From contig JAWKWX010000006.1 in NCBI GenBank assembly GCA_041397305.1, positions 62,001 to 126,000 on the forward strand: DNA of 64,000 bases, written 5' to 3'. The notes below the pieces were generated by a model. It was not told where the DNA came from, ran no database searches, and was given only the letters and a program-made list of their open reading frames with translations. Source of the DNA: TMP-24 sp041397305 (GTDB lineage: Bacteria > Pseudomonadota > Alphaproteobacteria > Rhodobacterales > Rhodobacteraceae). Below are positions 51,017 to 60,177 of this stretch, one piece after another. A program made the translations under genes and the position numbers. Position 1 is the stretch's first letter, and the number at the start of each line of letters is the position of its first letter.

Positions 51017-51743
51017 GGCCGCGGCACTTTTCGGCTTCGGTCTTTTCGCCCTTCCCGCATCCGGCGGCGAATGCCGGGACATGGATTTCGAAGAGGCGCG
51101 CTACACTGTCTGCGAGGCGACGGCAGGCGAGGATCTGCGGCTGTTCCTCAATGGCCCGGATGGACGGCCGCTGGGCACGTTCGGCGCCGTGCAGGCGCAG
51201 CTTGCCTCCGAGGGAAAGCGGCTTGCCTTCGCCATGAATGCAGGCATGTATCACGATGACCGTCGGCCCGTGGGCTTCTATGTGGAGCAGGGTCAGGAAC
51301 AGGCGCCCCTGCAGCGCAAGCCCGGGCCTGGCAATTTCGGGCTGCATCCGAATGGCGTCTTCTGCGTGACGGCCGAAGGGTTCGCCGTCATCGAGACGCT
51401 GGCCTTCGATGCGGCGCGGCCCGCGTGCCTTTATGCCAGCCAGTCCGGGCCGATGCTGGTCCTCTCGGGCGCAATCCATCCGAAATTCGTGCCCACATCA
51501 CCGTCGGTCAATATCCGCAATGGCGTCGGCGTCAGCCGCGACGGGCGGCACGCCTATTTCGTGATCTCGGACGAGCGGGTGAATTTTCACCGTTTCGCCC
51601 GATTCTTCCGCGACGGGCTGAACCTGCCCGACGCGCTTTTCTTCGATGGTACCATTTCGCGCCTATATGCCCCCGATCTGGGGCGGGACGATTTCGGTCT
51701 GCCGATGGGGCCGATGGTCGGCCTTGTCGTGCCCTCGAACTGA
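51000..51743 (+). CDS. secreted phosphodiester glycosidase-like protein (NAGPA/DUF2233 domain)
   Basis: A 247-residue protein with a signal peptide (MKHWTRAAALFGFGLFALPASGG) followed by the NAGPA-type domain: LAFAMNAGMYHDD, the GNFGLHPNGVF segment, NIRNGVGVSRDG and FFDGTISRLYAPD. Related domains cleave phosphodiester-linked sugars or bind cell-wall glycans. The substrate is unknown. An ATG at 50988 would add four residues. It overlaps the rbfA end and lies between rbfA and truB, so it is likely co-transcribed, which is unusual for that pair. Confidence 0.8.
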   Translation: MKHWTRAAALFGFGLFALPASGGECRDMDFEEARYTVCEATAGEDLRLFLNGPDGRPLGTFGAVQAQLASEGKRLAFAMNAGMYHDDRRPVGFYVEQGQEQAPLQRKPGPGNFGLHPNGVFCVTAEGFAVIETLAFDAARPACLYASQSGPMLVLSGAIHPKFVPTSPSVNIRNGVGVSRDGRHAYFVISDERVNFHRFARFFRDGLNLPDALFFDGTISRLYAPDLGRDDFGLPMGPMVGLVVPSN

Positions 51744-51766
51744 CCGGCCTCACAGACGGATTTCTC

Positions 51767-52666
51767 ATGGGACGCAAGACGGGACGCGACATTTCGGGCT
51801 GGCTCATCGTCGACAAGCCGGCGGGCGTGACCTCGACCGCCGTTGTGGGCAAGGTACGCTGGGCGTTGGACGCGAAGAAGGCGGGCCATGCGGGCACGCT
51901 CGACCCGGCGGCGACCGGCGTGCTGGCCGTGGCGCTGGGCGAGGCGACGAAGACCGTGCCCTACGTCACCGATGCGCTGAAATGCTACCGGTTCGCGGTG
52001 CGCCTTGGCGCGGCGACCACCACAGATGACGCCGAAGGCGCGGTCACGCTGACCTCGGACAAGCGGCCCGCTGACGCCGAGATCGAGGCCGCGCTCGGCG
52101 CCTTCCGGGGCGAGATCATGCAGGTCCCGCCGCAATTCTCCGCCGTGAAGGTCGAGGGCGAGCGCGCCTATGACCTGGCGCGCGGGGGCGAACGGTTCGA
52201 TCTGGCGGCACGGCCGCTCTGGGTCGAGAGCCTGACGCTTCTGGAACGCCGCGATACAGACACGGTTCTGCTGGAGATGGTCTGCGGCAAGGGCGGCTAT
52301 GTCCGCTCGGTCGCCCGCGACCTCGGCCAGGCGCTGGGTTGCCTTGGCCATGTGCAATGGCTCCGGCGCGAATGGTCCGGCCCGTTCGAGGCCAGGGATG
52401 GCGTCAGCCTTGAGGAGATCGACCGGCTGGCGCGAACCGAGGCGCTGGAAGCACGGCTTCTACCGCTGCAGGTCGGGCTTGACGGCCTGACCGAGGTGCG
52501 GGCCACCGCCGAAGGCGCGGCCCGGCTGAAAAACGGCAATCCCGGCCAGGTGATCACCGGCGCCGAGTTCGGCGAAGAGGTTTGGGTCAGCCATCAGGGC
52601 CGCCCCATTGCCGTTGGCCAATATCGCGGTGGCGAGGTTCACCCGAGCCGGGTGTTCAACCTGTAA
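51767..52666 (+). CDS. truB: tRNA pseudouridine-55 synthase TruB
   Basis: A 299-residue enzyme modifying U55 in the tRNA T loop. ATG 51767 (MGRKTGRDISGWLIVDKPAG) is the family start; a longer frame overlaps the previous gene. Motif I VDKPAGVTST and the catalytic Asp in KAGHAGTLDPAATGVL are clear, followed by GEIMQVPPQFSAVKVEGERAY and CGKGGYVRSVARDLG. It overlaps the convergent flavin-type gene by 11 bases. Confidence 0.96.
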   Translation: MGRKTGRDISGWLIVDKPAGVTSTAVVGKVRWALDAKKAGHAGTLDPAATGVLAVALGEATKTVPYVTDALKCYRFAVRLGAATTTDDAEGAVTLTSDKRPADAEIEAALGAFRGEIMQVPPQFSAVKVEGERAYDLARGGERFDLAARPLWVESLTLLERRDTDTVLLEMVCGKGGYVRSVARDLGQALGCLGHVQWLRREWSGPFEARDGVSLEEIDRLARTEALEARLLPLQVGLDGLTEVRATAEGAARLKNGNPGQVITGAEFGEEVWVSHQGRPIAVGQYRGGEVHPSRVFNL

Positions 52667-53273
52667 ACCCTTCTGTCAGGCGCGCGACCTGCGCTTCCAG
52701 TTCGGCAATGCGTTCGTCGCGCGCCGCCAGCGCCGCCGCGACGTCCGCGGCCTCGAACCTCTGGGGGATGTGCTGGGGGCAGTTGATGTCCCAGGCCTCG
52801 ACGGTGAACAGGATCGCCTGTTCGGGCCGCGCCTTGTAGCCTTCGGGCATCAGCCGGGCCATGAGGTCGTCATCCCCCTCCACCACCCGCGCCTTTCCCC
52901 AGATCTTGATCCGGCGGCGGTGGGTGTAGTCGATCAGGAAGATGAAGGCGCGCGGATTGTCGGAAAGGTTTCCGGTGGTGACATACTGCCGGTTCCCGGC
53001 GAAGTCGGCGAAGGCCATCGTCCGGTCGTCGAGCACCTTGAGAAAGCCTGCCGGGCCGCCGCGATGCTGGATATAGGGCTGGCCGTCGCCGTTGGCCGTG
53101 GCCAGGAAAAAGCTTGTCTGGGCAGCGGTGAAAGCCACCAGATCCTCGGTGATCGCGGTGCGGAAGCCGCCCGCCTCTTCCTGACGGGCATAGGCGCCGC
53201 GTGATCCCTTGCGGGTCTGGATCGCCTTGATCGTCGGTGTGAAGGCGATGTCGCTGGAGGGTGTGTTTGCCAT
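52656..53273 (-). CDS. pyridoxamine 5'-phosphate oxidase-family flavin protein
   Basis: A 205-residue split-barrel protein. The core AQTSFFLATANGDGQPYIQHRGGPAGFL, shortened here to its first part for the family match, and FADFAGNRQYVTTGNLSDNP resemble PPOX-class FMN/heme-binding proteins. The end is a predicted short coiled coil (ALAARDERIAELEAQVARL). The true substrate is unknown. It lies ten bases from the NTF2-like gene on the same strand, so the two may form a small operon. Confidence 0.8.
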   Translation of the reverse strand: MANTPSSDIAFTPTIKAIQTRKGSRGAYARQEEAGGFRTAITEDLVAFTAAQTSFFLATANGDGQPYIQHRGGPAGFLKVLDDRTMAFADFAGNRQYVTTGNLSDNPRAFIFLIDYTHRRRIKIWGKARVVEGDDDLMARLMPEGYKARPEQAILFTVEAWDINCPQHIPQRFEAADVAAALAARDERIAELEAQVARLTEGFTG

Positions 53274-53283
53274 GCGGCGCCCC

Positions 53284-53748
53284 TTATAGACCCAGATCGC
53301 TCAGGCCGGGATGATCGTCGGGGCGGCGGCCTTGTGGCCAGTGGAACTTGCGGTCCGCGGCCCGGATCGGCAGGTCGTTGATGCTGGCATGGCGCGTGCG
53401 CATCAGGCCCTCTTCGTCGAATTCCCAGTTTTCGTTGCCATAGCTGCGGAACCAGTTGCCTGCATCGTCGCGCCATTCGTAGGCAAAGCGCGCGGCGATG
53501 CGGTTGCCGGCGAAGGCCCAGACCTCCTTGATTAGCCGGTAATCCAGTTCACGCGCCCATTTGCGGGTCAGGAAGGCCTCGATCTCGGTCCGCCCGGTGA
53601 CGAATTCGGCCCGGTTCCGCCAGCGGCTGTCCCCGCTATAGGCCAGCGCAACACGGGCGGGGTCGCGCGAATTCCAGGCGTCTTCGGCCATGCGGGCCTT
53701 CTGGCGGGCGGTTTCGGCGGTAAAGGGCGGCAGCGGCGGGCGGGACAT
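53284..53748 (-). CDS. NTF2-like protein (DUF1348 family)
   Basis: A 154-residue protein of the SnoaL/NTF2-like fold. ATG 53748 (MSRPPLPPFTAETARQKARM) matches the family start; the upstream extension runs into the divergent LysR gene. AYSGDSRWRNRAEFVTGR and ARFAYEWRDDAGNWFRSYGNE are typical of DUF1348. No catalytic role is known. Divergent from the LysR regulator, which may control it. Confidence 0.8.
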   Translation of the reverse strand: MSRPPLPPFTAETARQKARMAEDAWNSRDPARVALAYSGDSRWRNRAEFVTGRTEIEAFLTRKWARELDYRLIKEVWAFAGNRIAARFAYEWRDDAGNWFRSYGNENWEFDEEGLMRTRHASINDLPIRAADRKFHWPQGRRPDDHPGLSDLGL

Positions 53749-53863
53749 GATTTTCCGGTTCCGAACAGGTTGTGGCAGTGATGGCTCCAAGCTAGTCTTT
53801 TCAGTATGCGAGAAGTATCCTGAAAAACCGAGAGATTTCTTTCCATTTTCCGGGAGGCAAGAT

Positions 53864-54778
53864 TTGGACCGTTTCGATGCGATGGCCGTCCTTGTGGCCG
53901 TGGTCGATGCTGGCAGCCTGTCCGGCGCGAGCCGGGCGCTGGGAATGCCGCTTGCAACCGTCAGCCGCCGGGTTGCCGAGCTTGAGGCGCAGGTGGGCGC
54001 GCCGCTTCTCATCCGCACCAACCGGCAGGTCCAGCTGACGGAGGCAGGCGCATCCTATGTCGCCGCCTGCCGCCGTATCCTTGAAGACGTCGCCGAGGCA
54101 GAACGCACGGTCGCGGGCGAATATGCCGCGCCGAAGGGCCTGCTGACGATCACCGCGCCCGTCGTCTTCGGGCGGCTGCATGTGCTGCCTGTCATCAATG
54201 ATTTTCTTCTGGCCTACCCCGAGATCAGCGTGCGCCTGACACTCGCGGACCGGGTGTTGCACCTGACAGACGATCATATCGACCTTGCCCTCAGGATCGG
54301 CCACCTGCCCGACAGCAGCATGAAAGCCCTCAGGCTGGGCGAGATTCGCCGGGTTGTCTGCGCCAGCCCCGCCTACCTGGCCAGGCACGGGACGCCTGAG
54401 CGGCCCGAAGAGGTCGCCCGCCACGATTGCGTCGCCTTCAGCGGCATCGACGCCGTCCGCTGGCAGTTCACCGTGATGGGTCGCGAAGCAGGGGTCACGG
54501 TCCGCCCCCGGCTGCTGGTCAATACCGCCGAGGCGGCGGTTGATGCTGCCGTGGCGGGGTTGGGGCTTGCGCGCGTCCTGTCCTACCAGATCGCGGCGCA
54601 GGAACGGTCGGGGTTGCTTGCCGAAGTCCTGAAGGATTACGCCCCGCCCCCGGCCCCGGTGCAGCTGGTCTTTTCCGGGCAGGGTGTGCTGCCGCTGAAA
54701 CTGCGCACGTTTCTCGACTTTGCCGCGCCCCGGCTGCGTGCCGCCCTCGAGACCGGCAGGGCAGGGCTAGAGCGATAG
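53864..54778 (+). CDS. LysR-family transcriptional regulator
   Basis: A 304-residue regulator started from TTG 53864: GGGAGG lies nine bases upstream, and the product MDRFDAMAVLVAVVDAGSLS fits the family exactly. The winged HTH covers 1-60 (RALGMPLATVSRRVAELEAQ), and a periplasmic-binding-like effector domain starts at about 90. It is divergent from the NTF2-like gene and convergent (12-base overlap) with the methyl-amine-type operon. Which of these it controls is unknown. The aromatic-repressor-like group (DsdC/AphB-type) is possible. Confidence 0.9.
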   Translation: MDRFDAMAVLVAVVDAGSLSGASRALGMPLATVSRRVAELEAQVGAPLLIRTNRQVQLTEAGASYVAACRRILEDVAEAERTVAGEYAAPKGLLTITAPVVFGRLHVLPVINDFLLAYPEISVRLTLADRVLHLTDDHIDLALRIGHLPDSSMKALRLGEIRRVVCASPAYLARHGTPERPEEVARHDCVAFSGIDAVRWQFTVMGREAGVTVRPRLLVNTAEAAVDAAVAGLGLARVLSYQIAAQERSGLLAEVLKDYAPPPAPVQLVFSGQGVLPLKLRTFLDFAAPRLRAALETGRAGLER

Positions 54779-56740
54779 CCCGGCCTTGCGCCCCTCGTGA
54801 AATGCGTAGGCCGCGAGGCGCGGCGCGGCGCAGTCGCCGATACGGTGGACCTCCTTGCCCGCAAAGGTCTCGGGGAACGGGTCGAAGGCGCGGTTGGTGG
54901 TCGACATCACCAGATCGGACGCCTCGATCACCTGCTCATCGCCGGTCAGAAGGTTGCGGACGGTCGCTCCATTGCCGTGCCAGGCGGCGATGCAATGTTC
55001 GGTCATGAAGCGCGCGCCAAGCTTCGCCAGCTTGCGGCGCGCAGCGCCATCGGCCGCGGTACGGGCGATCTCGCGGCCCACGAAGGCCTCCGGCGTCACG
55101 ATCACCACCTGCCGCCCCTGCTCCGCCATGGCCCAGGCCGTGCCGACCCCCCGCCAGTTCGAGCCTTCGTCATACAGGATCACGGTCTGGCCCAGCCGCG
55201 CCTCGCGCCGCATCACTTCCTCGGGCGACCAGACATGTCCAAGGTCGATCCCCGGCAGGCGGTCCAGATGCGGCAGCCAGCGCTGGAAACCGTTCGGATC
55301 GGGCAGCGAGCCGGTTGCAAGGATCACCACTTCGGCCGGGTGCGCGGCAATCTCGTCGGCTTCCAGAAAACTGTTCGGCCTGAGCGTGACGCCAAGGCGT
55401 GCAAACTGACGTTCGTACCAGCCCATCAAGTCAAGGATCTGCGCGCGGCGGGGTTGCAGGCCCGCCAGCCGGAACTGGCCACCGATCTGGGGCGCCGCCT
55501 CGTGAATCTCCACCCGGTGGCCGCGTTCAGCCGCCACGCGCGCAGCCTCCAGCCCGGCCGGGCCCGCGCCCACGACCAGCACGTCGCGGGACTGCGCGAC
55601 AGGCGAGAATCGGTCACCGCCCCATTCCCATTCGCGCCCTACCGACGGGTTGATCAGACAGGAAATCCAGTAATCCCGCGACCGCCTGCCCCAGCACATC
55701 TGATTGCAGGAAATGCAGCCCCTGATGTCCTCTGCCCGGCCTTCCATGGTCTTGCGCGCCAGATGCGGGTCGGCGATCTGGCCGCGCACGATCGACACCA
55801 TGTCCGCCTCGCCGCTGGCGATGATCGTCTCGGCATTCTCGGGCGTGCGGATGCCCGCCTCGGACGTGACCCTGGCGTGGCGAAGGGCCGCCTTCAGCTG
55901 GCGCGTGAAGGGCGTCGTCAGTTTCTCGCCCTCGGTGAAGGCGGGGATGATCCCTTCGAAATCGAGGTAGGAACCGTAGCCCACCGTCACATAGTCCACA
56001 TGGCCGGTGGCGTCGTGCAGCGCGATGATCTCGCACAGGTCATCGCCCGACAGCATCACCGGATAGGCGGTCGAATGGCTGACCGCGAGGCCGACGATGA
56101 AATCCTCGCCGCAGTCGCGGCGGATGCGTTCGATCAGAAGCCGCGAGAACCGGGTGCGGTTTTCCAGGGGTCCGCCCCAGCGATCGTCGCGGTCGTTCGA
56201 CCAGGGGGTCCAGAACTGGTCGATCAGCGAATGATAGGCGGCCCAGACCTCGACCCCCTGAAAGCCGCCCTCTTTGGCGCGGCGGGCGGCGGCGGCATGG
56301 GCCTCCAGCAGCTCCTCGATTTCGGCCTCCGTCATCCGGTGGCTGCCGTCGCTGTCGTGATAGGACGGCCCGCCCGAGGGCGACCAGTGCGGCTGGAAGG
56401 AAAGGTCGGAATCGCCGTGCGCGCCGACATGGTAGATCTGCTGCAGGATCACCGCGCCCGCTTCCTTCACCGGCTCGGTGATCTTGCGGAAATGCGGGAT
56501 GATCGCATCGCTTTCATGCAGGTAGTTGCCCCGGGTCAGGACCCCGGTCCGATGCGCGGGCACCGGCTCGGCCACGATCATCGCCGCGCCCCCGAGCGCG
56601 CGTTCCAGCAGGTAGCCGCCAACGCGCGGCCCCGGCAGGCCCATGTCGGCCATGTTCGCGGTATGAGCACCAAAGACGATACGGTTCCTGAGGGTCGTTC
56701 CGCGCAGCGTGATCGGCGACAGAAGGCGCGGGTGGTTCAT
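54767..56740 (-). CDS. NADH:flavin oxidoreductase/trimethylamine-dehydrogenase-like demethylase
   Basis: A 657-residue Fe-S flavoprotein. An N-terminal old-yellow-enzyme FMN barrel (SPITLRGTTLRNRIVFGAHT, QIYHVGAHGDS) is followed by a cysteine cluster GCISCNQMCWG with a further Cys in WISCLINPSVGRE for 4Fe-4S. The C-terminal dinucleotide domain has VLVVGAGPAGLEAARVAAERG, shortened. This is the trimethylamine/dimethylamine dehydrogenase and N-methylproline demethylase architecture. It starts one base after the MttB-family gene stop, so they form one unit. The substrate is probably a methylated amine or betaine derivative. Confidence 0.82.
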   Translation of the reverse strand: MNHPRLLSPITLRGTTLRNRIVFGAHTANMADMGLPGPRVGGYLLERALGGAAMIVAEPVPAHRTGVLTRGNYLHESDAIIPHFRKITEPVKEAGAVILQQIYHVGAHGDSDLSFQPHWSPSGGPSYHDSDGSHRMTEAEIEELLEAHAAAARRAKEGGFQGVEVWAAYHSLIDQFWTPWSNDRDDRWGGPLENRTRFSRLLIERIRRDCGEDFIVGLAVSHSTAYPVMLSGDDLCEIIALHDATGHVDYVTVGYGSYLDFEGIIPAFTEGEKLTTPFTRQLKAALRHARVTSEAGIRTPENAETIIASGEADMVSIVRGQIADPHLARKTMEGRAEDIRGCISCNQMCWGRRSRDYWISCLINPSVGREWEWGGDRFSPVAQSRDVLVVGAGPAGLEAARVAAERGHRVEIHEAAPQIGGQFRLAGLQPRRAQILDLMGWYERQFARLGVTLRPNSFLEADEIAAHPAEVVILATGSLPDPNGFQRWLPHLDRLPGIDLGHVWSPEEVMRREARLGQTVILYDEGSNWRGVGTAWAMAEQGRQVVIVTPEAFVGREIARTAADGAARRKLAKLGARFMTEHCIAAWHGNGATVRNLLTGDEQVIEASDLVMSTTNRAFDPFPETFAGKEVHRIGDCAAPRLAAYAFHEGRKAGLSL

Positions 56741-56741
56741 T

Positions 56742-58283
56742 CTAGTACCAGGCGTCCGGCATGGCGTCCTTCTTGCGGGCGATGAAATCCTTCAGCGCCT
56801 CGTCCACGCCCTCGTCCAGGGGTGGCGCCTCATATTCGCGCAACCGTTCCTTCCAAAGCCTGTTCGCCCGCGTCGCGGCATCGTCCGACCCCGCCAGTTC
56901 CCATTGCTCGAACGGGGAATTGTCGGCGGTCTCGCTGTCCCAGTAGGCGGTCTCGTAATTGGCGAGCGTATGGGCGGAGCCGAAGAAATGGTTGCCGGGC
57001 CCGACTTCGGCAAAGGCACTTTCCGCCAGCTGGTTCTCGTCGATCTTCACCCCGTCCAGATAGGTATGCAGCGCGCCGCACAGATCGGCGTCCAGCATGA
57101 ATTTCTCGTAGGACATGCTGAGAAGCCCGTCGAGGAAGCCAGCCGAATGCAGGATGAAGTTCGCCCCGCAATGGACGGCGGCCAGCATCGACATCGTGCC
57201 TTCGGTCATCGCCTGGGCATCGGGCAGCTTCGAGGTCGAGAAATTGCCCGAACAGCGAAGCGGCAGGTTCAGGCGCCGGGCGATCTGGCCGATGACCATC
57301 GAGCCGATCGCCGGTTCCGGCGTGCCAAAGGTGGGCGATCCGGTCTTCAGCTGCGTCGACGACAGGAAGTTTCCGAAAATGACCGGCGCACCTTTCCGTT
57401 CAAGCTGTGTCAGCGCGCATCCCACCATCGTCTCGGCAACAGCCTGGGCGATGGCGCCCGCGTTCGTCACCGGACCCATCGCGCCGCCAAGGATGAAGGG
57501 TACGACAACCGCCGCCTGGTTCGCCCGGGCATAGGCGCGCAGGCTCTTCGTCATCGTCCCGTCCCAGACCAGCGGCGAGTTGACGTTCACATTGCCCATG
57601 ATCACGCAGTTCCGGTCGACGAAATCCGCGCCAAAGAGGATGCGGCACATCTCGATCGAATCCTCGCTGCGCTCCTCTGCGGTGACCGACCCCAGGAAGC
57701 AGCGGTCCGAATAGCGCATGTGCGAATAGACCATGTCCAGGTGGCGCTTGTTCACCGGAATGTCGGTCGGTTCGCAGATCGTGCCGCCGGAATGATGGAA
57801 CCAGGGTGACGATTGTGCGAGTTTTATGAAATTCTGAAAATCCTGAAGTGTGCCGAACCGCCGCCCCCGGTCGAGGTCCATCACGAAGGGCGAGCCATAG
57901 GCGGGCGAGAAGACCACATTGCGCCCGCCAATCCGCACGGAGTTGGCGGGGTTGCGCGCGACCTGCGTGAATTCGCGCGGCGCGGAGGCGAGGATTTCGC
58001 GCAGCATGCCCGGCTCGAATCGCACGCGCAGATCCTCGATCTTCGCCCCCGCCCGTTTCCACAGCGACAGGGCTTCGGGGTCATCGCGAAAATCGATGCC
58101 GACTTCGGCAAGAATACGGTCGGCCGCGCGTTCGATGGCCTGAAGGCTTTCCTCGCCCAGAATGTCGTAGGTCGGGATATTGCGAGTGATATAGGGCCGG
58201 TGGAGGTGCGAATGATCGTGGCTCGACCGTTCCCTGCGCCGCGCCTCGCGGCCACCATGTCTCGCCCTTGCCGCCTCGCTCAT
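56742..58283 (-). CDS. MttB-family (trimethylamine methyltransferase-like) corrinoid methyltransferase, non-pyrrolysine
   Basis: A 513-residue TIM-barrel protein of the MttB superfamily. ATG 58283 follows GGGAGGG. Typical segments: GSPFVMDLDRGRRFGTLQDF, GGTICEPTDIPVNKRHLDM and GAMGPVTNAGAIAQAVAE, and a LHSAGFLDGLLSMSYEKF end. No in-frame TAG interrupts it, so it belongs to the non-pyrrolysine group, which includes glycine betaine and proline betaine methyltransferases. No corrinoid protein gene is next to it. It follows the aldehyde dehydrogenase gene after 187 bases. Confidence 0.85.
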   Translation of the reverse strand: MSEAARARHGGREARRRERSSHDHSHLHRPYITRNIPTYDILGEESLQAIERAADRILAEVGIDFRDDPEALSLWKRAGAKIEDLRVRFEPGMLREILASAPREFTQVARNPANSVRIGGRNVVFSPAYGSPFVMDLDRGRRFGTLQDFQNFIKLAQSSPWFHHSGGTICEPTDIPVNKRHLDMVYSHMRYSDRCFLGSVTAEERSEDSIEMCRILFGADFVDRNCVIMGNVNVNSPLVWDGTMTKSLRAYARANQAAVVVPFILGGAMGPVTNAGAIAQAVAETMVGCALTQLERKGAPVIFGNFLSSTQLKTGSPTFGTPEPAIGSMVIGQIARRLNLPLRCSGNFSTSKLPDAQAMTEGTMSMLAAVHCGANFILHSAGFLDGLLSMSYEKFMLDADLCGALHTYLDGVKIDENQLAESAFAEVGPGNHFFGSAHTLANYETAYWDSETADNSPFEQWELAGSDDAATRANRLWKERLREYEAPPLDEGVDEALKDFIARKKDAMPDAWY

Positions 58284-58470
58284 CGGACCCTCCCGTCATG
58301 CCTGCCCCATGCTAGGAGCCCTGTCGGGGCAGACAAGACGCGGAGGCGACATGATCGGGCCGGAAAATGTCGCTTTGGCGCGCTCGCCTCCGGGCAAGGC
58401 GCCGTCGGGCGCAGCCGGACCGGATCGCAAGAGGCTCTATGCCCCGTGCGATCCGGGCTGGTCTGCTGCC

Positions 58471-59922
58471 CTATTCAGCCGCCAGATCGGCGCTCCAGCC
58501 GGAGATCGCCTTCACCTCCAGAAACTCCTCCAGCCCCCAATGCCCGCCTTCGCGCGCCCGGCCCGAGGCCTTGACGCCGCCGAACGGCGCCCCCGCGCCA
58601 CGGGGCTTGCCGTTCATCTCGACCATGCCGGACCTGAGCGCGCGGGCCAGCCGGTTCGCCCGGGCGCCGTCCGTGGTCTGGACATAGTTCGTCAGGCCAT
58701 AGGGTGTGTCATTGGCGATCCGGACCGCCTCTTCCTCGGTCTCGAAAGGAATGATCGACAGGACCGGCCCGAAAATCTCCTCGCGCTCGATGGTCATGCC
58801 GGGCGTCACGTCGGCGAAGACCGTGGGCTTCACATAGAAACCGCGATTGAACCCGTCAGGCAATCCCGGCCCGCCAGCGACCAGCCGCGCGCCCTCGTCG
58901 ATACCTTTCTGGATGTACCGCTGAATCTGTTCCCACTGCCGCTTGTTCACCACCGGGCCGACGTGATCGCCCTCGGCGCTCGCTGGGCCGACCCTGATCC
59001 CGTCGGCAATCGCGGCGGCCCGGGCGACCGTATCCTCATAGACCGACCGCTCGACCAGTAGCCGCGAGGGCGCGTTGCAAGACTGGCCCGTGTTGTCCAT
59101 CATCCGCCGGACAGAGCGTTCGACCGCGCCCTCGTCGGCATCGGCAAACAGAAGGTTCGCACCCTTGCCGCCCAGTTCCAGCGTCACGCGCTTCAGCGTC
59201 TCCGATGCCGCCTTCGAGATCGCGCGACCCGCCCGCGTCGAGCCGGTGAAGGAGATCATCTCGACATCGGGATGTTCCGACAGGCGCGAGCCCACGCCCA
59301 TCCCGTCGCCGTTCACCAGGTTGAAGACGCCGGGTGGCACGCCTGCATCATGGCAGAATTCCGCGAACAGCATCGCGTTCAGCGGGCTTTCCTCCGACGG
59401 TTTCAGCACACAGGTGCAGCCTGCCAGCATCGCCGGAATGGCCTTCAGCGCGATCTGGTTCACCGGCCAGTTCCAGGGCGTGATCAGCCCCACGACGCCG
59501 ATCGGTTCCAGCGCGATCATCGTCCCGGGCGCATGAGCGCCCAGGGGCCTGATCCATTCGATCTTGTCGAAAGCGCGCAGGAAATTGTTCGTATGCCAGG
59601 GCAGGCACGGCGCCTGCTGTTCGCGCGCGAAATCGATCGGCGCGCCCATCTCCATCGAAATCGCCTGCGCGAACTCCTCCTTTCGTGCCTCGTACTGATC
59701 AAGGATGCGCGCGACGATTTCGCGCCGCCTGGCGGGCGGTGTCGCAGCCCAGGCCGGGAAGGCCGCCCTGGCCGCCGCAACCGCGCGATCGGCATCCGCC
59801 ACCGACCCGAGCGAGATCACCGCGCAGGGCTCTTCGGTCGCCGGGTCGATGACCGGCAAGTCACGCGCCTCGATGGGCTTCACCCATGCGCCGTTGATGT
59901 AGAAATCGCGTTTCTCGATCAT
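58471..59922 (-). CDS. aldehyde dehydrogenase family protein
   Basis: A 483-residue NAD(P)-dependent dehydrogenase. ATG 59922 follows AGGA. Motifs: PWNWPVNQIALKAIPAMLAG, the catalytic Glu in ELGGKGANLLF and the catalytic Cys282 in NTGQSCNAPSRLL, and EEIFGPVLSIIPF. In this operon it could oxidise an aldehyde released by demethylation or a betaine-derived semialdehyde. A palindrome lies 44 bases upstream. Substrate unknown. Confidence 0.92.
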   Translation of the reverse strand: MIEKRDFYINGAWVKPIEARDLPVIDPATEEPCAVISLGSVADADRAVAAARAAFPAWAATPPARRREIVARILDQYEARKEEFAQAISMEMGAPIDFAREQQAPCLPWHTNNFLRAFDKIEWIRPLGAHAPGTMIALEPIGVVGLITPWNWPVNQIALKAIPAMLAGCTCVLKPSEESPLNAMLFAEFCHDAGVPPGVFNLVNGDGMGVGSRLSEHPDVEMISFTGSTRAGRAISKAASETLKRVTLELGGKGANLLFADADEGAVERSVRRMMDNTGQSCNAPSRLLVERSVYEDTVARAAAIADGIRVGPASAEGDHVGPVVNKRQWEQIQRYIQKGIDEGARLVAGGPGLPDGFNRGFYVKPTVFADVTPGMTIEREEIFGPVLSIIPFETEEEAVRIANDTPYGLTNYVQTTDGARANRLARALRSGMVEMNGKPRGAGAPFGGVKASGRAREGGHWGLEEFLEVKAISGWSADLAAE

Positions 59923-59965
59923 CCTGATTGTCCTCTGTCCGGTCCGGTGGCCCTCTGGCCGCATA

Positions 59966-59977
59966 ATTTGATCAAAT
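59966..59977. promoter_or_regulatory. palindrome ATTTGATCAAAT upstream of the aldehyde dehydrogenase gene
   Basis: A perfect 12-base palindrome in an AT-rich island, with GATCAAA recurring at about 59999-60005. It sits where an operator for the aldehyde dehydrogenase operon would be. It does not fit the FNR box, as the arms lack the 4-base spacer. Confidence 0.4.
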
Positions 59978-60177
59978 ATTATCATCCCGGCGCGACAAGA
60001 TCAAACAGGTCCGCTGGCCCCGATCATGCGCCGGGGATCGGGACATTGGCTGGTTTGCGCAGCCAGGCGCAAAATTCCGTCCTCTTTTCGGCGAAACCCG
60101 CGCATGCCAGGTGAAATTCTGTTCCAAAAGTTCTATCTGATCATCCATGAACGACAGCGCCAGACAAGGAGATTCCG

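Noticed and set aside
59966..59977. FNR/Anr box upstream of the aldehyde dehydrogenase
   Set aside because: The site is TTTGATCAAA without the four-base spacer between TTGAT and ATCAA.
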